The notes: generated from the letters alone by a model not told the origin. A DNA stretch of 33,508 bases from Bacteroidales bacterium (GCA_022768325.1 JALEMI010000129.1:1-33508); one strand, 5' to 3'. Numbered from the stretch's first letter, positions 8,419 through 17,189 are shown. A program made the numbers and translations.

Positions 8419-8605
8419 GGCGCTTGTGGTTATGGGTTTTACAAAAAAAGGGAAAAGTTTTTAACTATGAATATGGATTTTGATTTTTGGAAAGTAGGAA
8501 AGAAGGTTGCAGTTTATTTGCATCGTTGGATTTTATAGGGAATGAGGGGATAGCGGTGGTGTTTTTTGAGCGGCGGCGTGTGGAGGGGGGGGTATATGAA
8601 ACCGA
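8419..8605 (-). promoter_or_regulatory. Upstream region of the cas operon
   Basis: This gap between cas3 and the tRNA-Glu hairpin should hold the cas operon promoter. Positions 8435-8540 are clearly more A/T-rich than the genes around them, with T and A runs, as expected for a promoter region. I could not find a convincing TTTG/TAnnTTTG pair on the minus strand, so no site is named. A 23-codon ORF on the plus strand (8467-8538) is treated under findings. Confidence 0.4.
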
Positions 8606-8641
8606 CTTGCGCCGACTACTTGTGGAAGTAGTCGGCGCAAG
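8606..8641 (-). terminator. Perfect 15-bp hairpin after tRNA-Glu, probable terminator
   Basis: Arms 8606-8620 and 8627-8641 are perfect reverse complements (CTTGCGCCGACTACT and its complement) around a 6-nt loop. The hairpin begins three bases after the tRNA 3' end. On the minus strand it is followed only by TCGGTTTCATATA, so the U tract is weak. It most likely ends the tRNA-rpsT-tRNA transcript or protects the tRNA 3' end, and it separates this unit from the cas operon. Confidence 0.55.
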
Positions 8642-8644
8642 CCG

Positions 8645-8716
8645 TAGCCCGTAGGAGAGTCGAACTCCTCTTTAGAGAATGAAAATCTCTCGTCCTAACC
8701 GATAGACGAACGGGCC
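8645..8716 (-). tRNA. tRNA-Glu (UUC), second copy
   Basis: The 72-nt cloverleaf has an anticodon loop TTTTCAT between AGAGA and TCTCT, giving anticodon UUC. The T arm is GAG-TTCGACT-CTC-like and the acceptor stem is GGCCCGT/ACGGGCT with a G-U first pair and discriminator A. CCA is not encoded. The sequence is identical over all 72 nt to the copy at 9138-9209. It lies downstream of rpsT in the same direction and is probably co-transcribed with it. Confidence 0.96.
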
Positions 8717-8763
8717 ATGAAGATTATGTGTTGGAGGGAGCGGCTCTTCGCCAAAGCCTCCAT

Positions 8764-8787
8764 GCCCCGACCGAGGCGGGGCTTTTT
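8764..8787. terminator. GC-rich hairpin after rpsT
   Basis: GCCCCG (8764-8769) pairs with CGGGGC (8777-8782). A T run follows on the plus strand, but no plus-strand gene precedes it. On the minus strand, where rpsT is transcribed, the A run comes before the hairpin and no U tract follows. It may therefore only stabilise or attenuate the rpsT transcript and allow reading into the downstream tRNA-Glu. Confidence 0.4.
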
Positions 8788-8802
8788 GCCGTAGGCTGAG
8801 GA

Positions 8803-9063
8803 TTAAGCCTGAGCGAGCTTGTTGACGTGCTTAGCGAGCTTGCTCTTGAGGTTGGCAGCCTTGTTCTTGTGGATGATGTTGACCTTAGCGAGCTTGTCGA
8901 GAAGGGAAGCTACCTTTGGGAGCATTGCTGCGGCCTCGTCCTTGTTGGTGGAAAGGCGGAGTGCTTTAACAGCGTTGCGAGTTGTCTTAGCGTAGTAGCG
9001 ATTGTGCTCGCGACGTGCAGCGATTTGGCGCGCCCTCTTTATAGCAGACTGATGATTTGCCAT
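8803..9063 (-). CDS. rpsT: 30S ribosomal protein S20
   Basis: An 86-residue, very basic S20 that binds 16S rRNA in the small subunit. The start [13 protein letters not shown] and the block [20 protein letters not shown] at the C terminus are diagnostic. Length matches the family. The gene lies between two identical tRNA-Glu genes in the same orientation, probably one transcript from the promoter at 9230-9260. The leader from the upstream tRNA to the ATG is about 75 nt and A/T-rich. Confidence 0.98.
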   Translation of the reverse strand: MANHQSAIKRARQIAARREHNRYYAKTTRNAVKALRLSTNKDEAAAMLPKVASLLDKLAKVNIIHKNKAANLKSKLAKHVNKLAQA

Positions 9064-9137
9064 TTCTTTGCTTGTTGAATTATTTTCTGTAAAGTTTTTT
9101 TGTAAATGTGCGGCAGAGGTGAGTTAGTCTGCCAAAG

Positions 9138-9209
9138 TAGCCCGTAGGAGAGTCGAACTCCTCTTTAGAGAATGAAAATCTCTCGTCCTAACCGATAGAC
9201 GAACGGGCC
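9138..9209 (-). tRNA. tRNA-Glu (UUC), first copy
   Basis: Identical in all 72 nt to the copy at 8645-8716: anticodon UUC, acceptor GGCCCGT/ACGGGCT, discriminator A, no encoded CCA. Flanking bases of the two copies differ, so the match stops at the gene ends. It lies directly downstream of a good promoter and upstream of rpsT. Confidence 0.96.
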
Positions 9210-9229
9210 GCCCATGCGTTTTTGCGGTG

Positions 9230-9260
9230 CAAAGATAATGCAAAGCTCAAATTATCGCAA
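9230..9260 (-). promoter_or_regulatory. Promoter for tRNA-Glu / rpsT / tRNA-Glu
   Basis: On the minus strand TATCTTTG (9237 to 9230) is an exact match to the Bacteroidota -7 consensus TAnnTTTG. Nineteen bases upstream lies TTGC (9260 to 9257), a partial match to the -33 TTTG. The -7 element is 20 nt from the tRNA 5' end, a fitting distance for a short 5' leader. Confidence 0.65.
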
Positions 9261-9308
9261 TAGTTTGGGCATGAAATAGCGCGGGGAGAGGAAAGTTTTG
9301 TTTTGTTG

Positions 9309-10838
9309 CTATTGCTTGCCTTTTAGGGTTTTGAAGGCATCGGGGATGTGGGCGACGATGTCGGCGGAGGTCATGGCCTCCTCAGTCAGGGCGGCTGCGG
9401 CGGCGTCGCCTGCGGCGGCATGGAGGGCGACACCGAGGAGGGCAGCCCGCTCGGCACTGTAGCCTTGCGCGAGGAGGCTGACGATGATTCCCGTGAGGGC
9501 GTCGCCTGAGCCTGCCGTGGCCATGCCGCTGTTGCCGGTGGTATTGAAGACGCGGCGGCCGTCGGGGAGGGCTGTCATGGTGAAAGCGCCTTTGAGGACC
9601 ACGGCGGCCTTGTGGCGAATGGCGAGGAGGCAAGCGGCATCGACACGCTCGACGGCTTGGGTATGGGGTTCGGTGAGGCGGTCGAGTTCGCCCGGATGGG
9701 GGGTGAGGATGACATTGGGCGGTAGTTCGACACCCTCGTCGAGGAGGGGGCGGAGCGCATAGAGGCCATCGGCATCGATGACAATGGGGACGCGCTCGCC
9801 GTAGGTCTTGAGGACCATGCGCAGAAGCTCGCGGGCATAGGGGTCGCGTCCGAGACCTGGGCCTATGGCTATGGCAGACGCCCTCTCGATGTTCATGCGG
9901 TCGTCCCACGTGATGATGTCGCGGCGTTCGGAATGGGGCGTGATGACCATGGCTTCTGGCACGGCGACTTGCAGGGGGACGTAGGATGCGGGGGCTGTGG
10001 CGGTTGTGACGAGGCCGCAGCCTGTGCGGAGAGCGGCTTTTGAGGCGAGGATGGCCGCGCCGGACATACCTTCGGAGCCGGCGAAGATGAGGGCGTGACC
10101 CATGACCCCCTTATGGGCGAAACGACTGCGAGGACGGAGAAGCGCGGCGGCCTCGGTATTGTCGGAATAGTACATGAAGGTGGGGGCCTCCTCGATGGCG
10201 AGCGGGGCGAGATGGATGTCCAGGACGTGCCATCGGCCGATGTAGGGATGGAGTTCGGGGAGGAAGAACGCCATCTTGGGGAATTGGAACGTGACGGTGT
10301 GCGTGGCGCGGATTATCTGCCTGTCGGTCATCTTTAGATAATTGTCCTCGTTGCCGATGCCTGAGGGGATGTCGATGCTGACAATCTCGCACTTGCTCTC
10401 GTTGACGAAACGGGCGACTTGTGCGGCAGGGCCTTCGAGGTCGCGCTTTAGGCCTGTTCCGAAAAGGGCGTCGATGACGAGACATCCTGGCGCGAGGGAC
10501 GGGGCGGCCTCATTCTCGTCGTACTCAATGTCGGTATCGGAGAGTTGGCGGAGACAGGCCTCGTTGTTCTCGCCCCTTCGTCCTTTGTAGCCCGTGTAGG
10601 TGTGGAGGTCGACGAGCCACTCCCTCTCGCGAAGCAGAATGGCAAGGCATATACCATCGGCACCATTGTTGCCCGGGCCGGCGAGGACGACCACCTTGCG
10701 ACGCGTATAGTGGTCGGTCACCCAATCGCAGAGGGCGCGCGCGGCACGGTCGATGAGCTGGATGTACTCGATACCTTGCAGCTCGGTTGTGCGGCGGTCG
10801 ATGGCCTTAATGTCGTATATGGGGAAAAACTTCTTCAT
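9309..10838 (-). CDS. nnrDE: Bifunctional NAD(P)H-hydrate epimerase / ADP-dependent dehydratase
   Basis: A 509-residue fusion that repairs hydrated NADH and NADPH. The N-terminal epimerase domain (YjeF_N, about 1-215) shows AGPGNNGADG at 53-62 and VIDALFGTGL at 121-130. The usual motif is GNNGGDG, with A in place of a G here. The C-terminal dehydratase domain (about 235-505) shows GPGLGRD, VIDADGLYAL, LTPHPGELDRL, VLKGAFT and GNSGMATAGSGDALTG, with D446 the likely catalytic base. It follows radA by 12 nt, so it is the last gene of a radC-upp-radA-nnrDE run. No clear terminator follows. Confidence 0.95.
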   Translation of the reverse strand: MKKFFPIYDIKAIDRRTTELQGIEYIQLIDRAARALCDWVTDHYTRRKVVVLAGPGNNGADGICLAILLREREWLVDLHTYTGYKGRRGENNEACLRQLSDTDIEYDENEAAPSLAPGCLVIDALFGTGLKRDLEGPAAQVARFVNESKCEIVSIDIPSGIGNEDNYLKMTDRQIIRATHTVTFQFPKMAFFLPELHPYIGRWHVLDIHLAPLAIEEAPTFMYYSDNTEAAALLRPRSRFAHKGVMGHALIFAGSEGMSGAAILASKAALRTGCGLVTTATAPASYVPLQVAVPEAMVITPHSERRDIITWDDRMNIERASAIAIGPGLGRDPYARELLRMVLKTYGERVPIVIDADGLYALRPLLDEGVELPPNVILTPHPGELDRLTEPHTQAVERVDAACLLAIRHKAAVVLKGAFTMTALPDGRRVFNTTGNSGMATAGSGDALTGIIVSLLAQGYSAERAALLGVALHAAAGDAAAAALTEEAMTSADIVAHIPDAFKTLKGKQ

Positions 10839-10850
10839 TGTTGAGAGGAA

Positions 10851-12218
10851 TTACTGGAACAAGAGACGGAAGGCATCGGCGAGGCGAGAGACGCGGCACA
10901 GCTCGATTGAATCGGGAGGGGGCGGGAGGCGCGTGGCCTCGGGGATAATGATGCGCGAGAAACCGAGCTTAGCTGCCTCGCGGACACGCTGGTCGGTGCG
11001 GGCAACGGGGCGCAACTCGCCCGACAAGCCAATCTCGCCCGCCATGCATACGCCGCGTTGGATGGGCATATCGGTGGACGAGGAGAGCACAGCCGCGGCG
11101 ACGGGTAAATCGAGAGCCGTGTCGGTGACCTTTATTCCGCCGGCGAGATTGAGAAAGACATCTTTGGCGGCAATCTTGAAGCCCGCTCGTTTTTCGAGGA
11201 CGGCGAGAAGCATATTCATGCGTCGGACATCGAAGCCCATGGCGGAGCGTTGCGGCGTTCCGTAGGCGGCTGTTGAGACGAGGGCCTGCGTCTCGATGAG
11301 GAAGGGGCGCGCCCCCTCCATGGCCGCGGCTATTGCCACGCCGCTGAGGTCGGCGGCATAATTGCCGAGCAGCATCTCGCTGGGATTGGCTACCTCGCGG
11401 AGGCCATCGCCCATCATCTCGAAAATGCCGATCTCGTTGGTTGAGCCGAAGCGGTTCTTTATGGAGCGGAGGATGCGGTAGAGATGATTGCGGTCGCCCT
11501 CGAACTGCAGAACCACGTCGACCATGTGTTCGAGAACCTTGGGGCCAGCGAGTTGCCCGTCCTTATTGATGTGGCCGATGAGGATTATGGGGATATTGAG
11601 CGTCTTGGCGAGACGCATGAGGACGGCGGTGCACTCCTTGATTTGGCTTATTGAGCCTGGGAGGGAATCGGTCCGCTCCGTCTGCATGGTCTGGATGGAA
11701 TCGACGACCACAATCTCGGGGCGGGTGTTGTCGATATGTTGCTGGAGGACATCGATGCGGGTGTCGGAGACTACCATGCAATTCTCGGACGAGGCGCGTG
11801 AGATGCGGTCGGCGCGGAGCTTAATCTGCTGAATGCTCTCCTCGCCCGAGACGTAGAGAACGCGCTTGGGGAGCTGCATTGCCATCTGGAGGACGAGCGT
11901 GGACTTGCCAATTCCCGGCTCGCCGCCGATGAGGATGAGCGCCCCTGGGACAATTCCGCCGCCGAGGACGCGGTCCAGCTCGACATTGGCCGTGGACAGG
12001 CGCACCACATCGCGCCCCTCGACGGCACTGAGCGGCACGGGCTTGACCTCGGTAATGAGGCCGGCTGGGGCGAGCGGCGGGACCCCCTTCTTATCGACGA
12101 CGATATGCTCCTCCTGATAGGTGTTCCACTCGCCGCACTGCGGGCAGCGGCCTATCCACTTGGCACTCTCGGCACCGCACCCGGCGCACACGTAGACTGT
12201 CTTGGTCTTGGCTGGCAT
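10851..12218 (-). CDS. radA: DNA repair protein RadA (Sms)
   Basis: A 455-residue RadA, a RecA-like helicase that drives branch migration in recombination. The C4 zinc finger is C11, C14, C25 and C28. Walker A is GGEPGIGKST at 98-107, Walker B lies near EIVVVDSIQTM at 168-178, and the RadA-specific KNRFG motif is at 254-258. A Lon-like C-terminal domain follows, with GGIKVTDTALDLPVAAAV. It sits 8 nt after upp and 12 nt before the NAD(P)H-hydrate repair gene, probably in one transcript. Confidence 0.97.
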   Translation of the reverse strand: MPAKTKTVYVCAGCGAESAKWIGRCPQCGEWNTYQEEHIVVDKKGVPPLAPAGLITEVKPVPLSAVEGRDVVRLSTANVELDRVLGGGIVPGALILIGGEPGIGKSTLVLQMAMQLPKRVLYVSGEESIQQIKLRADRISRASSENCMVVSDTRIDVLQQHIDNTRPEIVVVDSIQTMQTERTDSLPGSISQIKECTAVLMRLAKTLNIPIILIGHINKDGQLAGPKVLEHMVDVVLQFEGDRNHLYRILRSIKNRFGSTNEIGIFEMMGDGLREVANPSEMLLGNYAADLSGVAIAAAMEGARPFLIETQALVSTAAYGTPQRSAMGFDVRRMNMLLAVLEKRAGFKIAAKDVFLNLAGGIKVTDTALDLPVAAAVLSSSTDMPIQRGVCMAGEIGLSGELRPVARTDQRVREAAKLGFSRIIIPEATRLPPPPDSIELCRVSRLADAFRLLFQ

Positions 12219-12226
12219 GGGGGCTA

Positions 12227-12880
12227 CTACTCTTTTGTGCCGTAGGCGAGGTCGCCGGCATCGCCGAGGCCTGGGAGGATGTAGCTGTCGGCGTTGAGCT
12301 CCTTATCGACCGAGGCGACCCAGAGCGTTGTCGGGACACCTACGGGATTTTGGGCGAGATAGTCAACTCCGGGCTGCGCGCCGATGATGGACATGACGTG
12401 GATGTGGGCGGGCGTGCCGAACTTGAGGAGTTGGCGGAGCGTCTGCACCATGCTCTTGGCCGTGGCGAGCATGGGGTCGGCTATGATTAGCACCTTGCCG
12501 TCGAGGCGTGGCGTGGCGGCATAGCCGAGGTGAATCTCGACGCCATGGTTATCGTCGTAGGCTCGATAGGCGGAGACGAAGCAATTCTCGGCCTCGTCGA
12601 AGACATCGAGAACGCCGTGGTGCATGGGGATACCCGCCCTGAGAATTGTACCGACCACAATCTGATCTTGGGGGAGATTTACCGTGGCGACCCCGAGAGG
12701 CGTCGTGACCTCGGCGGGCTTGTAGTTTAGCGTCTTGCTCAGCTCGTAGGCCATGAGATGGCCGATGCGCTCGATGTTGTGGCGGAAGCGTAGCCTATCG
12801 GACTGAACGGCGACGGACCTCATTTGCGCGAGATAGGAATTGATGACGCTATTGGTCTTGTCGAGAATGTGGATTTCCAT
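12227..12880 (-). CDS. upp: Uracil phosphoribosyltransferase
   Basis: A 217-residue enzyme that makes UMP from uracil and PRPP in pyrimidine salvage. The PRPP-binding block VLIIADPMLATAKSM lies in the second half, and the uracil-binding end YILPGLGDAGDLAYGTKE is diagnostic. An in-frame ATG ten codons upstream exists, but MEIHILDKTNSVINSYLAQMR is the usual N terminus, so the start at 12880 was chosen. It lies 30 nt after radC and 8 nt before radA. Confidence 0.95.
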   Translation of the reverse strand: MEIHILDKTNSVINSYLAQMRSVAVQSDRLRFRHNIERIGHLMAYELSKTLNYKPAEVTTPLGVATVNLPQDQIVVGTILRAGIPMHHGVLDVFDEAENCFVSAYRAYDDNHGVEIHLGYAATPRLDGKVLIIADPMLATAKSMVQTLRQLLKFGTPAHIHVMSIIGAQPGVDYLAQNPVGVPTTLWVASVDKELNADSYILPGLGDAGDLAYGTKE

Positions 12881-12910
12881 GGTATATAAAAATCTTGATG
12901 CAAAAAGCAA

Positions 12911-13660
12911 TTAGAGCATTTTATTCTCTTGGAAGCTGTAATAAGCTCCCTCGCCGCGGCCTTGGACGACGATGACGTGGTCGAGAAACCTGAGGCCGAG
13001 GATTTTAGCCCCGTCTTTGAGCCTCTTTGTCAAGTCGATGTCGCTCTGGCTGGGGTTAGGATTGCCGCCGGGATGGTTATGCGCCACGACGAACCCCGTA
13101 CCGCGCCATCGGAGGACCTTAGAGAACACCTCGCGGCAATCGACGGCCGTGGAGGAGAGACCTCCGCGCGTCACCATCTCGGCATGGAGGACCTTGCCAC
13201 CGTTGTCAATGACGGCGAGGTGGAACTCCTCTACAACATTATTGCCGATTCGTGCCGCGAAGAAGCGGTAGACGGCTTCGGGCGACTTGAGGGGAATATC
13301 TTTCACCGCATGGAACTGACGGCGGCGACCTAATTCGAGCGCGGCGACAAACGCGATGGCCTTGGCCTCGCCAATGCCCTTCACGACTTGCATGATCTCG
13401 GCGACCGTGGCATCGCCCATTCTCGCGATGTTGCCGCCGTAGTAGTTGTAGAGGGAGCGGGCCAGCTCCATGACATTCATGCCGACGATGCCCGTACGGA
13501 GCATTATGGCGATGAGGTCGACATCGGTCAGAGCCTCGGCACCTTGCGCGAGGAGCTTCTCGCGGGGCATCTCGTTGGCTGCGACGGCCTCGACGAGCTT
13601 GGCGCCTCGTCGGGGTTTGACGGGGTTGAGGTCATCGGGGGAATTATTGTCTATCGGCAT
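12911..13660 (-). CDS. radC: RadC family protein (JAB domain)
   Basis: A 249-residue RadC. An N-terminal helix-hairpin-helix part includes REKLLAQGAEALTDVDLIAIMLRTG. The C-terminal JAB/MPN domain has the metal site HNHPGGNPNPSQSDID preceded by E in EEFHLAVID. Despite its name the family's role in repair is doubtful and its biochemical function is unsettled. First gene of the run with upp, radA and nnrDE; the metG terminator lies just upstream. Confidence 0.93.
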   Translation of the reverse strand: MPIDNNSPDDLNPVKPRRGAKLVEAVAANEMPREKLLAQGAEALTDVDLIAIMLRTGIVGMNVMELARSLYNYYGGNIARMGDATVAEIMQVVKGIGEAKAIAFVAALELGRRRQFHAVKDIPLKSPEAVYRFFAARIGNNVVEEFHLAVIDNGGKVLHAEMVTRGGLSSTAVDCREVFSKVLRWRGTGFVVAHNHPGGNPNPSQSDIDLTKRLKDGAKILGLRFLDHVIVVQGRGEGAYYSFQENKML

Positions 13661-13674
13661 TGCTGATGAAATGG

Positions 13675-13727
13675 AGAAAAAGAAAAGGAGCGGGCCGCGC
13701 GGCCCTTGGTTAGGGATGCGCCGCTCC
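13675..13727 (-). terminator. Rho-independent terminator after metG
   Basis: On the minus strand GGAGCGG (13727-13721) pairs with CCGCTCC (13693-13687), with a shorter GC palindrome inside. The run TTTTCTTTTTCTCC follows. It lies about 40 nt after the metG stop and just before radC, so it separates these two units. Confidence 0.7.
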
Positions 13728-13766
13728 GCCCCATGTATTGAAGGGTTTCCTTAAGCGTTGAGGGCC

Positions 13767-15815
13767 TTACTTGACTTGGCAACCGGGCTTGACCTCGGTG
13801 CTTGTCGTGACGACGGACAGATTGCCGTCGGCATCTTCGGCCGAGAGAATCATGCCCTGGCTCTCGATTCCTTTGAGCTTGCGTGGCGCGAGATTCGCGA
13901 TGAAGAGAACTCGCTTGCCGACAAGGTCTTCGGGGTTGTAGAACTTGGCGATTCCGCTGACGATGGTACGTCCGCCCAAGCCGTCGTCGATCTTGAATTG
14001 GAGGAGCTTATCGGCCTTGGGGACCTTGGTGCACTCGGTGACGAGGCCGACGCGTATGTCGAGCTTCTCGAAAGCGGAGAAGTCGATTGTCTCGGCGATG
14101 GGCTGCGGCTGCCACTGGGCCTGCTCGTTGGCCTTCCTCTTGGCGTCGAGCCTTGCGAGTTGCTCCTCGACGACGGAATCGTCGATTTTCTCGAAGAGGA
14201 GGACTGGCTGCCCTATTTGATGGCCTGTGGCGAGGATGTCCATGCTTCCGATGGTGTCCCAGCCTTGCTTATTGAGATTGAGCTGGTCGAGAATCTTCTG
14301 CGCGGAGAAGGGGAGGAAGGGCTCCATGACCGTGGCGAGGTTGGCTGTGATCTGGAGACCGATATTGAGGATTGTAGCCACGCGGGTCATGTCGGTCTTG
14401 GCGAGTTTCCATGGCTCGGTGTCGGCGAGATACTTATTGCCGATGCGTGCCATGTTCATGGCCTCCTTTTGGGCATCGCGGAAGCGGAACGCCTCGATGA
14501 GGGACTCGACCTGATGGCGCTCGGCCTTGAAAGCCTCGATGGACTCGGTATCGATGGGTTGCAGCTCGGCGGGAGCTGGGACCTTTCCGCCGAAATATTT
14601 GTGGGTCAGGACGACGACGCGGTTGACGAAATTGCCGAGGATGGCGACAAGCTCATTGTTGTTTCGGGCTTGGAAATCGCGCCATGTGAAATCGTTGTCC
14701 TTGGTCTCGGGGGCATTGGCTGTGAGGACGTAACGGAGGACATCCTGCTTGCCTGGGAACTCTTGGAGATACTCGTGGAGCCAGATGGCCCAATCGCGCG
14801 AGGTGGAAATCTTGTCGCCTTCGAGATTCATGAACTCGTTGGCGGGGACATTGTCGGGGAGGATGAAGCCGCCGTGGGCCTTAAGCATGGCGGGGAAGAC
14901 GATGCAGTGGAAGACGATGTTATCCTTTCCGATGAAATGGACGAGGCGTGTCTCGGGGTCTTTCCACCACTTCTCCCATGAATCGGGCAGAAGCTCCTTG
15001 GTGTTTGAGATATAGCCAATTGGGGCGTCGAACCACACGTAGAGCACCTTGCCCTCGGCGCCCTCGACGGGGACGGGGATGCCCCAATCGAGGTCGCGGG
15101 AGACGGCGCGTGGCTGGAGGCCCATATCGAGCCAGCTCTTGCACTGGCCGTAGACATTGGACCTCCACTCCTTATGGTCTTCGAGAATCCATTGGCGAAG
15201 CCATGGCTCGTGCTTATCGAGGGGGAGGTACCAGTGGGTAGTCTCGCGCAGCTCGGGCTTGGAGCCGCTGATGGCGGACTTAGGGTTTTTGAGTTCGAGG
15301 GCGGAGAGGGACGTTCCGCACTTCTCGCACTGGTCGCCATAGGCGTGGTCGTTGCCGCAATGGGGGCAGGTTCCGATGATATATCGGTCGGCGAGGAACT
15401 GATTGGCCTCGGGGTCGTAGTATTGCTGTGATGTTTTTTTGACGAACTCGCCCTTGTCGTAGAGGGTGCGGAAGAAGTCGGAAGCCACCTTCTTGTGCGT
15501 CTCGCTTGTGGTGCGGCTGTAGACATCCATGGTGATTCCGAAATCTTGGAATGACTTCTTGATTATGGAGTGGTATCGGTCGACGACATCTTGTGGAGTG
15601 ATGCCTTCCTTGCGGGCGCGGATGGTGATGGGGACACCGTGCTCGTCGGAGCCGCCGATCATGATGACCTCCTGGCCTGTGGCTCGGAGATAGCGGACGT
15701 AGATGTCGGCAGGGACGTAGACACCGGCGAGGTGTCCGATGTGGACGGGACCGTTGGCGTAGGGGAGCGCGGTAGTTACGAGCGTTCTCTTGTATTTCTT
15801 AGGTTGTTCTGTCAT
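13767..15815 (-). CDS. metG: Methionyl-tRNA synthetase
   Basis: A 682-residue class I synthetase that charges tRNA-Met. The HIGH motif is at 25-28 and the KMSKS counterpart is KISTS at 335-339. The zinc knuckle uses C150, C153, C163 and C166 ([18 protein letters not shown]), so it is of the zinc-containing type. A C-terminal tRNA-binding domain starts near residue 575 ([27 protein letters not shown]). Length and domain order are normal. It is transcribed alone, between a -7 element at 15856 and a terminator at 13675-13727. Confidence 0.98.
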   Translation of the reverse strand: MTEQPKKYKRTLVTTALPYANGPVHIGHLAGVYVPADIYVRYLRATGQEVIMIGGSDEHGVPITIRARKEGITPQDVVDRYHSIIKKSFQDFGITMDVYSRTTSETHKKVASDFFRTLYDKGEFVKKTSQQYYDPEANQFLADRYIIGTCPHCGNDHAYGDQCEKCGTSLSALELKNPKSAISGSKPELRETTHWYLPLDKHEPWLRQWILEDHKEWRSNVYGQCKSWLDMGLQPRAVSRDLDWGIPVPVEGAEGKVLYVWFDAPIGYISNTKELLPDSWEKWWKDPETRLVHFIGKDNIVFHCIVFPAMLKAHGGFILPDNVPANEFMNLEGDKISTSRDWAIWLHEYLQEFPGKQDVLRYVLTANAPETKDNDFTWRDFQARNNNELVAILGNFVNRVVVLTHKYFGGKVPAPAELQPIDTESIEAFKAERHQVESLIEAFRFRDAQKEAMNMARIGNKYLADTEPWKLAKTDMTRVATILNIGLQITANLATVMEPFLPFSAQKILDQLNLNKQGWDTIGSMDILATGHQIGQPVLLFEKIDDSVVEEQLARLDAKRKANEQAQWQPQPIAETIDFSAFEKLDIRVGLVTECTKVPKADKLLQFKIDDGLGGRTIVSGIAKFYNPEDLVGKRVLFIANLAPRKLKGIESQGMILSAEDADGNLSVVTTSTEVKPGCQVK

Positions 15816-15855
15816 TGCTGAGCGAGTGTATTTTTACAGCGAAACATTTGGAAGG

Positions 15856-15863
15856 CAAAGATA
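15856..15863 (-). promoter_or_regulatory. Putative -7 element for metG
   Basis: TATCTTTG on the minus strand is an exact TAnnTTTG match, 41 nt upstream of the metG ATG. No TTTG is found 18-20 nt upstream, so only the -7 half is supported. Confidence 0.5.
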
Positions 15864-16017
15864 TGGAAAAAGTATGGAACGGGGCGTGACGGCGTGGCAT
15901 CGGCGCGGAAGTAACGGCGCGCGGAGTTTTTGGCGAGAAAAGAGCGGAATTAACTTAAAAGGTGTTCACGCGAGGTCAAAAGGGGCGGATTTGGGAACAA
16001 TGGTATTGGAAAAAGTC

Positions 16018-16025
16018 TATTTTTG
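16018..16025 (+). promoter_or_regulatory. Putative -7 element for ilvE
   Basis: TATTTTTG is an exact TAnnTTTG match, 41 nt upstream of the ilvE ATG. A TTTG occurs at 15990-15993, but its 24-nt spacing is longer than usual. The remaining 15864-16017 between the two divergent genes shows no other recognisable site. Confidence 0.5.
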
Positions 16026-16066
16026 CGTAAATAGAACGATTTTCAAGTGATAATAAACGACAAGAG

Positions 16067-17092
16067 ATGGAAAACAGTAGCATAGACTGGGGTAAGCTCG
16101 GCTTTGGCTATATGAAAGCCGACTACAACGTACGCTGTTATTACCGCGACGGGAAATGGGGCGAGATAGAGGTCTCATCGGAAGAGAGCATCAACATCCA
16201 CATGGCGTCGACGTGCCTTCACTATGGTCAGGAGGCGTTTGAGGGCATGAAGGCCTTCCGTGGGAAAGACGGCAAGATTCGCGTGTTCCGCATGGACGAG
16301 AACGCGAAGCGTCTTCAGCACACGAGCGACGGCATCATGATGGCGAAGCTTCCGATAGAGAAATTCGAGGAGGCTGTCCGCAAGGTGGTCAAGCTGAACG
16401 AGCGTTTCGTTCCACCCTACGAGAGCGGTTGCTCGTTGTACATCCGCCCCTTGCTGATTGGCATCTCGCCACGCATTGGTGTTGGTCCGTCGTCGGAGTA
16501 CTTGTTCCTCATCTTCGTACAACCCGTAGGCCCGTACTTCAAGGACGGCTTCAAGGCTACGCCCGTAGTGATCTTGCGCCAGTATGACCGCGCGGCACCT
16601 CTGGGCACGGGAACGTATAAGGTTGGCGGCAACTACGCCGCAAGCCTCGTGCCGGGCGACAAGGGTCACAAGATGGGTTACTCGGCTGTTCTTTACCTGG
16701 ACGCAAAGCAGAAGAAATTCGTCGACGAGTGTGGCCCAGCGAATTTCTTCGGCATCAAGGACAACACGTATATCACGCCGAAGAGCACTTCGATTCTGCC
16801 TTCGATTACGAACATGAGCCTCCAGCAGTTGGCTGAGGACATGGGCATGAAGGTTGAGCGTAGGCAGATTCCCGAGGAGGAGCTGGCCACGTTTGAGGAG
16901 GCGGCAGAGTGCGGCACGGCAGCTGTTGTCAGCCCAATCGCGAAGATTGACGACATCGACATGGACAGGAGCTACGAGTATTGCAAAGACGGCAAGCCCG
17001 GCCCTGTTTGCACAGCATTGTACACGAAGCTTCGCGCCATCCAGTATGGCGACGAGCCGGACGTTTATAACTGGGTTCAGATTATTGACTAA
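16067..17092 (+). CDS. ilvE: Branched-chain amino acid aminotransferase
   Basis: A 341-residue fold-type IV PLP enzyme that makes the final transamination to valine, isoleucine and leucine, or starts their breakdown. The PLP lysine is K185 in TYKVGGNYAAS. The conserved phosphate and cofactor region ECGPANFFGIKD follows, and STCLHYGQEAFEGMKAF near residues 48-64 is typical of the long BCAT group. It stands alone on the plus strand, divergent from metG, with its own -7 element and terminator. The codons favour C at the third position, which suggests good expression. Confidence 0.97.
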   Translation: MENSSIDWGKLGFGYMKADYNVRCYYRDGKWGEIEVSSEESINIHMASTCLHYGQEAFEGMKAFRGKDGKIRVFRMDENAKRLQHTSDGIMMAKLPIEKFEEAVRKVVKLNERFVPPYESGCSLYIRPLLIGISPRIGVGPSSEYLFLIFVQPVGPYFKDGFKATPVVILRQYDRAAPLGTGTYKVGGNYAASLVPGDKGHKMGYSAVLYLDAKQKKFVDECGPANFFGIKDNTYITPKSTSILPSITNMSLQQLAEDMGMKVERRQIPEEELATFEEAAECGTAAVVSPIAKIDDIDMDRSYEYCKDGKPGPVCTALYTKLRAIQYGDEPDVYNWVQIID

Positions 17093-17126
17093 GGCTCGGG
17101 GATACGAGTTTTATTGAAAAAAGGGG

Positions 17127-17160
17127 TCCCGCCTGGCGTTTTTGCTGGGCGGGATTTATT
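17127..17160 (+). terminator. Rho-independent terminator after ilvE
   Basis: TCCCGCC (17127-17133) pairs with GGCGGGA (17048+100, that is 17148-17154), then TTTATT follows. It lies about 35 nt after the ilvE stop and faces the frr terminator. Confidence 0.85.
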
Positions 17161-17189
17161 GTTGGTGTTGGGGTTTTTGGTGGGGGGAT

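Noticed and set aside
8764-8787. Canonical-looking plus-strand terminator next to rpsT
   Set aside because: No plus-strand gene lies upstream, so it is not counted as a plus-strand terminator; it is listed only as a hairpin after rpsT.
1-9209. The cas locus as a mobile element integrated at tRNA-Glu
   Set aside because: No integrase, transposase or short attachment repeat was found at the borders; the second tRNA-Glu is a whole gene beyond rpsT, not a 3'-end duplication. The left border is outside the window.
13758-14981. 407-codon plus-strand frame opposite metG
   Set aside because: It is the antisense of a complete methionyl-tRNA synthetase with HIGH, KISTS and zinc motifs, and no promoter or known domain supports it.
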